Shown: piece by piece, positions 56,533 through 64,000 of the stretch
Layout: every line of letters starts with the position of its first letter
Position numbering within the stretch: position 1 is the stretch's first letter
NCBI GenBank assembly: GCA_032718865.1
Contig: JALUTQ010000004.1
Coordinates: 682,001 to 746,000 of the forward strand
DNA: 64,000 nucleotides
Source: Tilletia caries
Lineage: Eukaryota; Basidiomycota; Exobasidiomycetes; Tilletiales; Tilletiaceae
Direction: 5' to 3'
Notes under the pieces: generated by a model
What the model saw: only the letters and a program-made list of their open reading frames with translations
Database searches by the model: none
Told to the model about the DNA's origin: nothing
Made by a program: the position numbers and the translations under genes

Positions 56533-57419
56533 CTTTGCGGGATATCCACTTGACGCCGGGCAAGTTTCGATGTGTTTGAGGTGCGGAAAAGAGGTCGACT
56601 TCTGGCAGGCTGTCAGTGGACAAGAGAAGGTGATTAGGGAAGGGTGATGGGAAGGAAGGGCAAGAGATGTCAAGGAGAAGCTTCTATGGGCCGGCCCCAG
56701 CAAAAAAGAGAGAATGAAGGAGAAATGTTCAGCATCTACCCGTTCTTTGGCATACCACTCAAACTGGACAACGACGGCATCGCCATTGCAACCGTCGCCC
56801 TGGTATGTCACTTCTGATTCTGTGAGGAATGCGCAGATGTCAGTCAGCGCATCCCAAGGCAAAAGCAGGTTGCATGGAGGTTAGCATGGTCCACAGCCGT
56901 TGGGGGAGGCGAGTAGTGCAACAGTGCGAGACCTCCAAGTCGCTAGTGAGCGTCCCAGCTTCAGCGTTCGTCGTCTCGCCGTCTGTGGCGTGGAGCAGAG
57001 AGCGCGTCAGCCTGTCCCTGAGTCGACTGCAGCGACAGACCCGGACGAAAGGTGTGCGTTGTCTCGTTTCGATTCTGTGCTCATCGTGAGGTTGGGTGGT
57101 GGAGAACAAAGGGAAGATCGAGGAGGAGGTCGATGAGGAGGACGAGCTGGAAGTGGAAGACCATGCACTTGACTGACTGGCACCCACGAAACTGATTCCC
57201 TCAGAAGTCCGCTGCCTCGGCACCCACGCGCGCGCATCGACCTCTTGCACACTCACCTTGACGCACTTCCGGCTTTGATAGCATGTAAGTTCAAGATGCT
57301 GGGCGCTGCAAAGGAGCAGAGAGCAGATGGTAGACTGACGTTCTCCCGCCCTTCTCCTAAGGTCGTTGAAATGGCGGCCTGGACCCGAAGGTCCACTCAA
57401 GCCCGCAACTCCCGCAGAG
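56533..57419. promoter_or_regulatory. Divergent promoter region, tetraspanin / Ies6
   Basis: Lies between two divergent starts. An acceptor-like cctcacag near 56,821 on the minus strand suggests a 5' UTR intron for the tetraspanin. Long minus-strand open frames here are not supported by motifs. Confidence 0.45.
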
Positions 57420-58455
57420 ATGGCGGTAGACGCAGGCCCGACCCTCGTCGAACAGCTCTCCTTCTCCTCCGCCGCCCGGCCCTTCAAAAACCCAGCATTC
57501 ACACGGGTCATGAGCAAGCGGAACAAGACCCTCAAACAGATCGTCACAACCGAGCGCGAGGCCGCCCTCGGACTCATCACCAGCGGGAAGCGGAAGGGAA
57601 AACGGCCGACGGCAGTCGAGGCGGCCGCTGTCATGGCTGCGGGTGGAGTCGCTGCCGAGGCCCCCTTCGAGCTGACCATTAAGGGTCCAGGCGGGAGGAA
57701 GATGAGGCTCGTGGGCGCCGCTGCTAGGGCGGCGCAGGCCAGACAGCTGCGCGAACAGAAGGCGAAGGAGGACGCTGATGCTGAAGCCTCTGGCACGGTT
57801 GGAGACGATGCCGAAGCAGGCGCGGGTGCTGAGCTTGAGGCGGGGAATGCTGATGTTCAAGATGCTATCATGGAGGATGCCGAGGTCAAAGAGGCGGAAG
57901 AGTTAATAGCACCTTCGACTTCCGCGATGGCGACGCCCGCGCCAGAGGGAGCGATTGCTGAGGGTAGCATGGAAAGCACGCCTGTGCCTGTGGCGCTGCT
58001 GGACATCAAGCCGAGAAGAGAAGGTGCCTCATGTGAGTGGAGCTCGTAGTCCTTTCACATGGTCGATGCCTCTGCCTCAGCTGAACGAGTCCTGCCTCCT
58101 CTCTAGACTTTTCCGTCGATGCTCCACCTTCACTCCGTCCTCGCAGGCGCTACTGCGACATCACAGGCTTGCTGGTGAGTCCCGTATGCCAGAGACGGAA
58201 AGGGATATGCGCCTGTGCAAAGTACCGACTGACTGACATATACCACTTCTCCACAGGGACCATACACGGACCCCAAGTCGAGATTACGCTACCACAACGC
58301 GGAGATCTACACTGCGATCCGGCGCTTTGTGAGTGGGCAATATCAATGTATGCAGGCTCCGCTGTGTGAAGGCTGACCGTTGTGTTCTTTGCTAGGGTCC
58401 TGGCGTCGACCAACAATACCTTGCCCTCCGCGGCGATGCTCACACCATCAAGTGA
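57420..58455 (+). CDS. IES6: INO80 complex subunit Ies6 (YL1-C domain)
   Basis: Exons 57,420-58,032, 58,107-58,174, 58,257-58,328, 58,396-58,455; 270 residues. N-terminal FSSAARPFKNPAFTRVMSKR and NKTLKQIVTTERE are typical of Ies6. An acidic, Ala-rich middle (with AARAAQARQLREQKAKED) leads to the C-terminal YL1-C domain RRRYCDITGLLGPYTDPKSR, LRYHNAEIYTAIRRF. Ies6 joins Arp5 in the INO80 chromatin remodeller, aiding nucleosome sliding and H2A.Z exchange. The ATG at 57,420 is chosen because the family N-terminus follows closely. The middle is longer than in yeast Ies6. Divergent with the tetraspanin gene. Confidence 0.88.
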
Positions 58456-58607
58456 AGGCCGGCTCGAACCCGAGTCGAAGTTTTAAATTGTATAGTGGTC
58501 ACACCACATACGAGCAAGTTGACGGTTGCATGCAGTTTTGTAGAATGTAGTAATACAAGGGGCGCTTGAGGCGCGACCAAGGAGGAGAGAGCAGTGAGAA
58601 GGAGGAG

Positions 58608-59593
58608 TCATTCCTCAAAGCGACGGCTCTGCGAATCATGAAGTAGAAGAAGGTCAGGCTCAGTAAAGATACAACCCAGAGGTCTCTTATCCCAATGCGG
58701 TGTTCTCCTGCACGTCTCTCTTTTCTCACCTTGCCACGATCGTCATCCCCATCATCATCCTCCCGTCCTCGTTTGCGCGACTCGCCTCCTTCCATAAGCA
58801 GGCCATCCCGCGCAGCCCCTTCCTGTTCGTCGTACAAACCCTCCGCACCTGCCGGCACGATCCGAATCGCCCCGCCCACATGATCGTCCCGATACGTCTC
58901 CCCCGCCCTCCGCGCCCTCTCCCTCTCCTGCTCCTCCTGACGCTTGCGCTCTTCCTCCTCGCGCAGGCGGTTGTGACCCCAACCGCCCCGGCCAGCGTCG
59001 AAGTCCTGGCGGTACTCGTCTCGCACCTGCCCGCCGGATTGTCCGCGGCCGTACTGCCGTCCGTCGGTGTAGCCCGGGTCGAGGTCGCAGCGAATCACAC
59101 GCTCGTCGAGCTTGGTCCCGCTGATGTAGCGCATACAGTCGACAGCTTCGGTGTGCGTGTAGTACCTGGTTCGGTGAAGGATATGGCAATTCGCCTTGAG
59201 CAGGACAGTTCTCCCCAATGCCGCATGTTCTCCAGTCCCTCACTCACTCTACAAAAGCAAACCCGCATGGCGTCTTCTGGTTTCGATCCAAGCCCATGAT
59301 GATTCTCCGAACACCACCCCCGCCGCTCCGGTCTGCCACCCGGCTGAAGACCTCGTACATCTGCTCCTCTGTGGTGTAGAAGGACAGGTTGCCGACATAC
59401 AGCGTCGAGGTGTGCGAGAGAGCCTGAGCCCTCGACAGGGCATCGATCCCGGAGCGGCCGTCTCGGTCTGGCAGAATGGAAATATTAGAAACCTCAGCTC
59501 AGTTGGCGCCGCGCGGGGTTGAACAGCTTGCGCTGCTGGAATGCGCGACTCACAGGTGGAGGGTGCATCTAGAGGCGCGACGACGTGAGCCAT
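58608..59593 (-). CDS. CBC2: Nuclear cap-binding protein subunit 2 (CBP20)
   Basis: Exons 59,593-59,554, 59,467-59,248, 59,165-58,730, 58,628-58,608; 238 residues. The N-terminus LDAPSTYRDGRSG and the RRM (RNP2 [13 protein letters not shown]1 with CGFAFVEY) are intact, with cap-binding residues in [13 protein letters not shown] and in [28 protein letters not shown] Glu/Arg-rich tail ends SRRFEE. With CBP80 it binds the 7-methylguanosine cap of Pol II transcripts in the nucleus. An insertion [10 protein letters not shown] widens the loop before [10 protein letters not shown], longer than in yeast and human proteins. The last exon codes only six residues. It converges with Ies6 (153 bp between stops). 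Confidence 0.92.
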
Positions 59594-60300
59594 CGCTGCT
59601 ACTGTGTCCGCTGGGTACCGCTGCCTGCTTGCTCGTTGTGATGCGATTGATGTGGTCCGTGTGGTCGTCGAGAAGACACAGCACGGCCATGCTTCCACCA
59701 AACCGCAGTCCTTTTGATGGTCTCGCGCTCTCGCCTTGCTTGTTATGCCCGAGATCAGAGCGGGCTGTCCGTCACGTGCAACGGGGAGATTCCTGCTCCG
59801 CGCACGGGACCATCACATTCACAAGGTCACCACCGGTCACGGACTTACGCCTTACCCATCCTGATTCTGATTCCTGGTGGACGGACGCACGAACGCATGA
59901 GCGATGGTCCGAGCAGGGAAGGCAGAGGACAACGCCAGGCGGATGTTGCACGCCGCCAGAATGGCGTGAGCCCATCGAAGCGCCAGAGTGAAGTGTCTCG
60001 AATGGTCTACCACCTTCCCGAAAGAGACCCCAGATTGTAGCAGCAGCTATACACTCGCACCTCGCTGTGGGGGGAGCAGCCCAAGTTGGGAGAAGGGAGC
60101 GGAATGGATACGTGTATAGTAAAGGACACAGTCGTTTTGAGCACCCAGAGGGAGGGAGAGAGATGGACATGTGTGAATGGAAGCAGAGGGGCAGTGGGGG
60201 AGGCCAATCAGAATACACGGGGAAAGAGAGAATCCCCCGGGAGGTGTGACGAGAGGGTTGTGTGTGAGAAGAGCGTCGGGAGTCGGTGTTGCATCTTTGC
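59594..60300. other. No recognisable gene
   Basis: Upstream region of CBP20 and 3' flank of the next minus-strand gene. Open frames on the + strand lack motifs. Nothing else seen. Confidence 0.45.
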
Positions 60301-60897
60301 TCAGATGCCAGCACGCACTTCTTGATCAGGCTCGTTTCGGTACTGCAGAGGAGAGTAAAGACTGGTCAGATACGTCCAAAGACATGTGTACAAGGCGCGA
60401 CTCACCTTTCGCAAGCGAAGGGCCTGCTTTGCCCGGTGCTCGTTGGACCCTCGGCCCCTCCGGCCGTGTATCTTCTTGGTGGGGGGTGCGTGCCGGGGCG
60501 AGGGCTTGGACGCCCGTCGGGCGGGCAGAGGAGAACCCAAAGCCGACGACGGCGAGGGCGAGGACGTGTAGGGGGGAGGCGGAGTCCAAGTCGAACAAGA
60601 GGGCGCAGACGTGTGTGAGGGGTTCGGCGCGTGTTGGGGGGGCGGAGGCGGAGGTGGAGGCGGTGGCGGAGGCGGAGGCGGAGGCCGGCAAGCGCGTTCG
60701 TTCCGAGCTGCCGTCGCCAGTGCGTTGATGTCCCGCTCGGCTTCGTCCTTGTCGCTCAGTTGTGACTTTCTGACCCAGGTGTCAGACCAGGCGAGCTTAA
60801 GCAGCTGCTCACCGTCGGGCGCGAACTTCACCGCCTTGATCTCTTCCACCGGCCAGTTGCGGCGCGGTGCGAACGGAATCACTGTGTTGACGGGCAT
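60301..60897 (-). CDS. Chromodomain-like small protein
   Basis: Exon 1 60,897-60,406 and exon 2 60,342-60,301 (intron 60,405-60,343, gtgagtcg...ctctgcag), 177 residues; the intron is a multiple of three, so retention would also be open. Residues ~10-60 (PRRNWPVEEIKAVKFAPDG, LLKLAWSDTWVRKSQLSD) resemble a chromodomain: V-E-x-I strand, L-x-K-x-x-W core, and T-W-x-x. A long poly-Pro run (encoded by a ggcgga repeat at about 60,640-60,690) and a Ser/Pro-rich basic tail (PPTKKIHGRRGRGSNEH) follow. Chromodomains bind methyl-lysine histone tails, but aromatic-cage residues are not clearly complete here. Assignment is tentative. Confidence 0.5.
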   Translation of the reverse strand: MPVNTVIPFAPRRNWPVEEIKAVKFAPDGEQLLKLAWSDTWVRKSQLSDKDEAERDINALATAARNERACRPPPPPPPPPPPPPPPPQHAPNPSHTSAPSCSTWTPPPPYTSSPSPSSALGSPLPARRASKPSPRHAPPTKKIHGRRGRGSNEHRAKQALRLRKVSRALYTCLWTYLTSLYSPLQYRNEPDQEVRAGI

Positions 60898-61288
60898 TGC
60901 GAAAGTGAGATGGGGGAAGAAGGAGTGAAGGGGGGAAAAACTCTCTAACTTTATGCAGAGGAGGGAATGGTGGTGCGAACAAGCAATAGGAAAGGTAGAC
61001 AAGCTGCAGTCAGTAAGTGGTAAGTAGGACCCTGGTTCGGTTTCGCACACGTCACAAAGACTGCATCAGTTCACCAGACGAGCAGTCATGGAAGGCAGAC
61101 ATGAGATAAGCCAATGCTGTACATTCCAAGCAAAGCTCTGGTGGTAACAAAAGCCCGAGCTTGATTCGATAACGTCCGTCTGGGTGCCTTCCGCGCCGGC
61201 GACATGGAAGGAAGTGCTCCAGAATCTGAGACATCAATGGTGAGTACCAGCAAAGCAACGAGGAAAGCAAGTCCCTCCAGAGAATTCA
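60898..61288. other. No recognisable gene
   Basis: Upstream of the chromodomain-like gene and downstream of the protease stop. I searched here for the missing C-terminal lobe of the protease (a second DTG) and did not see it. Confidence 0.5.
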
Positions 61289-62507
61289 TCATAAAAACCC
61301 ATGGGCAGATTGGACCGGGCTGTACGTAACTTTACCCTGGTACGCTTCCTTGGCGATATGGCCAATGTCAAGACGGGTTCCCTTGGGCCAGAGACCGAAG
61401 GCGAACACGTTTTGAGGCGCGGTGCCCTGCTGCACAAGGGTGTCGAAGATGGGGTCCCCGTTGAAATCCGAAATCGTCTTGAACGACCTGTACGAAAACA
61501 GAATGGTCTTGTCAGTAAGATCATCCCGAGCGGACCTTATGAATCGCGCAGCTTTGCTCTGCATCTTCACATTCCCGCAATGCCTTGGCTACCGGTGTCC
61601 TGGACGGTACTCTGGAGAAACCATATGCCATGTAGCGGGGTCAGCGTCAATCCCGTATGTCACAGTCACACTAGACGCGTTCGCAGATGCCCGCATGATC
61701 GTTACATACCTTGATGGCAGTGCCGAAGGCCTGTTTGACAGCCGTCAGACCGCCAACAGTGCGCGACTCCAGATAGATGTTGTCACCGTGGGCACCGCGG
61801 AACGTCTTGCCGGTCTTCTTGGCAGAGGAGGAAGCCGTGGGCTTGTAGATGCTGGGGCTCTGTTAACGTCAGATATAGTGGAACTGGGTTCAGCGTATGA
61901 GCCGCGCTATGTGGGCTGAACTCGAGCTGTCTCTCACCACCCAGGTGTCCGACGAGCCTATTCGCGCAGCACAGCAACTAAAGAAGGTGTCAGCGAACTC
62001 AGCTGGACGGAGGCACGGTAAACGAGATGCGCAGCTCAGGTCTAGATGCTCACCCGTGTCAAAGTCAAGTGTCACAGTCTGCGCGGGTGTACCGACGCCA
62101 ACCTGTCCGACCCAGAGAAGCTCGTCCTGCTGATCGACGAGAGGCTCGCTGCCGGTGTCAGAGGCAGCGTCCACCTGGGCAGAGTCCGTGCGTGTGTCGA
62201 CACCATTGCTCTTGCCGGTGTTTGCCTTGAAGTTGTCGAAGCGGTTCGCATACTTGACCCGAAGACGAGAGACGTATGCGCTTCCGATGGCGAAAGGCTC
62301 CTTCTCCGAGACGGTCGCGACGTTGTCTTCACCGCCGGCGGCGACCTTGGCAGATGCGGTGACGGGATTGCGCTTGCTGAGGGACAGCATCATCGGTGCG
62401 GTGACGGCATTCTGAGCAGGCTCAGATCTGGACAGCGTAGATACCTTGTTCTTGATCTTGTTGATGAGGCCTGAGTAGCCAAGTAGTTGTGGTGAGCCGC
62501 TGACCAC
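61289..62507 (-). pseudogene. Aspartic protease (pepsin family A1), C-terminal lobe missing
   Basis: Exons 62,507?-62,054, 61,957-61,938, 61,859-61,710, 61,611-61,571, 61,487-61,289. The propeptide-like start leads to LLWVGQVGVGTPAQTVTLDF and the first catalytic motif DTG-SSDTW, split by an intron. Later pieces SPSIYKPTASSS, FRGAHGDNIYLESRTVGGL, VKQAFGTAIK and FDTLVQQGTAPQNVFAFGLW are typical of fungal secreted A1 proteases. The frame stops at SPVQSAHGFL, where family members continue into the second lobe with another DTG. The second Asp and about 100 residues are absent. The 5' exon with a signal peptide is also unresolved (a TAA lies upstream in frame). Both active-site Asp residues are needed, so this is probably inactive. 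Confidence 0.7.
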
Positions 62508-63089
62508 CGTCTGTGCATCGGCGGCAACCGGCGCTTTGCCGTGGCGTTGTTACGGCAACCTGCAAAATGGATGACATCATGACACTCATTGCTGTGCTAA
62601 AAAAATCAGTCGGGGGAGTCTGAGCGTCTCAAGCGTCCCAAGTGTGTGCACATTTCATGTCTGACGCCGCGTCGCCGACTGCTTGTTCCTCTCCTCCATC
62701 GACTCGGACTCGCGCTCGCCGCGAATGAATGCTCGCTCGGTTTCTCTCGCGCTCGCCGCGAATGTCTCGACTCGGACTCGCGCTCGCCGCGAATGAATGC
62801 TCGCTCGGTTTCTCTCGCGCTCGCCGCGAATGAATGCTCGCTCGGTCTCTCTCGCGCTCGCCGCGAATGCTCACCATCAACTTGACTAGGTCTCATGGCG
62901 TCCTTGGACGGCGGAGGAGCCGGCCTCCGATTTTCCCTTTCTCACATGACACAATCATACAATTCTGGGATTGATGCGAGCGCATGTTTGCAACTGGCAG
63001 AAGCTGTCAAGGAACGCTGCGCTTCCTCCGTGCCTCCGCCCACCTCCTGTCTCGAACATCTTCCTTGACTCTCGTTTTGATCATGGTGT
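62508..63089. other. Gap with minisatellite
   Basis: Apart from the minisatellite nothing is recognised. The protease's N-terminal exon would be expected here and was not found. Confidence 0.4.
62698..62872. repeat. Minisatellite, ~35/68-bp units
   Basis: Tandem units built from ctcgcgctcgccgcgaatg and aatgctcgctcggt, about four copies of a ~35-bp core organised partly as a 68-bp double unit. It reads on the minus strand as repeats of RAREKPSEHSFAAS, but no gene uses it visibly. It lies just upstream of the truncated protease. Confidence 0.8.
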
Positions 63090-63197
63090 TCCTCGCTGAA
63101 CTCCGCACTGCCGAAGTTCAAGGACGACCCGAAGTGGAAGGCCTACAAGGATCGCACCCCGGTCCTTATTCCCTTCCTGGGCTCGACCAAGGCGTGA
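63090..63197 (+). pseudogene. Orphan C-terminal exon, DUF1295-like
   Basis: A 35-codon frame SSLNSALPKFKDDPKWKAYK, then DRTPVLIPFLG and STKA before TGA at 63,195. The D-P-x-W-x-x-Y-x-x-x-T-P-x-x-I-P-F pattern resembles the C-terminal end of fungal DUF1295 (steroid-reductase-like) membrane proteins. No acceptor site or upstream exon is visible (a TGA precedes in frame), so it is taken as a gene remnant. Confidence 0.35.
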
Positions 63198-63479
63198 ATA
63201 CCCCCTGCCTCTCCGTATTTCATCGTTTCCAACTCTCAAAGTTGCTCTTTCTTGTATCATAGGCCCGTGTTACCTTGTCCCGTCATACATGTTCTTCTCT
63301 CAGCTTGGGGGGCTCAATCTTCAAAACAAAGCACTGAGTACTGAGCCTCGGCCGCGGATCATCTTGACCTGACAAGCTGGCACGCGTCACGCTGTGCGCC
63401 TCTTCTGCTGACAACGGATTATTCAATGTCTATTTGAGCATGTAGGCGCGAAACATGGCAGATTTGTTCTTGTCCTTAT
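63198..63479. other. No recognisable gene
   Basis: Intergenic sequence between the orphan exon and the chorismate synthase stop. Confidence 0.4.
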
Positions 63480-63747
63480 TCACTGAGCATCAACGACCTT
63501 CTCGCCCGCCTGATGGGCAGCCTTCTCTGCCTCGGCTTGTGGGTCATCGGCGCGACGCATGCTGGGAGGAAGCGCGCGAACGGGGCCGGGAGGGAGCTGA
63601 GCCGACGAAGCGACGCGTCCGTCCTGTGCGAGCACGGCGTCAATGATGACGAGTGCGGCCATCGCCTCGACGATGGGCACGGCTCGGGGCACGACGCAAG
63701 GGTCATGACGTCCCCGGGTGGTGAGAATGCCGTCCTCTCCGGCGTAG
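63480..63747 (-). CDS. ARO2: Chorismate synthase, last exon (partial)
   Basis: A minus-strand exon of 88 codons plus stop at 63,480, entered through acceptor ...acacggccag at 63,748 with a gctaac branch-like site. It codes [20 protein letters not shown] and [21 protein letters not shown], which carries chorismate synthase C-terminal signatures [18 protein letters not shown]. The enzyme makes chorismate from EPSP, the last step of the shikimate pathway, using reduced FMN. Upstream exons are not recognisable in the remaining 253 bp and must lie outside the window. The tail [15 protein letters not shown] is normal for fungal enzymes. Confidence 0.88.
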
Positions 63748-64000
63748 CTGGCCGTGTTAGCATGGCGCGTCGCGGACTCGGCGCTAGGCGGAGACGAGGA
63801 TCAGGATGGATGGAGAGGAGGGCAGTCAGGGAGGAACACAGGATGAAGGCGCGGGCCCATCCCAGCGGAAATCAAAAGGCGGAGTTTCTTCGAGCCCCTC
63901 GTTCTCAGCTTTCGAGAAGTGGATACAGACCGGGTGTGGCGGCACGCCGGAACTCTGCTTCTCCACCATCGTCCTCTTCCTAGTCACGGTCCCCGAGTCC
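63748..64000 (-). other. Probable chorismate synthase intron and upstream sequence
   Basis: Acceptor and branch-like sites at 63,748-63,770 suggest an intron. No earlier exon is identifiable before the window ends. Confidence 0.4.

Noticed and set aside
56840..57796. A 318-codon minus-strand frame overlapping the Ies6 gene
   Set aside because: It is antisense to Ies6 exon 1 and the divergent promoter, Ser-rich, with no motif or splice support.
58770..59243. A second reading frame across CBP20 exon 3
   Set aside because: A shadow of the CBP20 frame; no family resemblance.
1..64000. CRISPR arrays, rRNA genes, bacterial-type operons
   Set aside because: No regularly spaced repeats, rRNA-like sequence or Shine-Dalgarno-linked gene runs; the gene structure is spliced eukaryotic.

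Overview
The window looks like nuclear DNA of a filamentous or yeast-like fungus, most likely a basidiomycete. The genes carry many short introns (about 45-110 nt, GT/AG with CTNAC-like branch sites), and the recognisable proteins are eukaryotic and fungal: histone H2A, Pumilio, succinate dehydrogenase Ip, a CCG tetraspanin, the nuclear cap-binding protein CBP20, the INO80 subunit Ies6, Rrp7, an EFA6-type Sec7-PH Arf-GEF and chorismate synthase. Species cannot be fixed from the sequence alone.

Layout. (1) 0-31 kb is an accessory, repeat-rich region. Only the F-box gene (0.6-2.3 kb) and the H2A gene (2.8-3.3 kb) look ordinary. The rest holds decayed gene copies (an SDR pseudogene, a coiled-coil gene family, a second F-box gene with an in-frame stop, a malate dehydrogenase fragment), lineage-specific small genes, four copies of a repeat lying downstream of minus-strand genes, a near-complete Helitron (15.3-21.2 kb, minus strand) whose Rep and helicase parts are split by a stop codon, and a complete young LTR element (22,588-25,208). 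(2) 31-40.5 kb is a dense block of conserved genes: Sec7-PH GEF (-), UPF0538/C2orf76-like (-), phytanoyl-CoA dioxygenase-like (+), Rrp7 (-). (3) 40.6-47 kb is a second accessory island with two TIR-bounded DNA elements and no intact conserved gene. (4) 47-64 kb is conserved again: Pumilio/Puf3-type protein (+), SDH2 (-), tetraspanin (-), Ies6 (+), CBP20 (-), a chromodomain-like small protein (-), a truncated aspartic protease (-) and the last exon of chorismate synthase (-, running off the window).

The main discovery is host-gene capture by unrelated mobile elements within about 25 kb. The LTR element has identical-length 312-bp LTRs (one difference seen), a 5-bp target duplication CCTCC, a TGG-starting primer-binding site and a purine tract. 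It carries no gag or pol, only host fragments, including about half of mitochondrial ATP synthase gamma. It has inserted into the second exon of a coiled-coil gene whose frame closes exactly when the element is removed. A 2.85-kb TIR element at 43.8-46.7 kb carries pieces resembling a UPF0183 (PHAF1) gene with introns retained. A third element (40.66-41.39 kb) has TIRs built from tandem ~22-bp iterons. Calls of gene identity rest on motifs recognised by eye. No database search was run.
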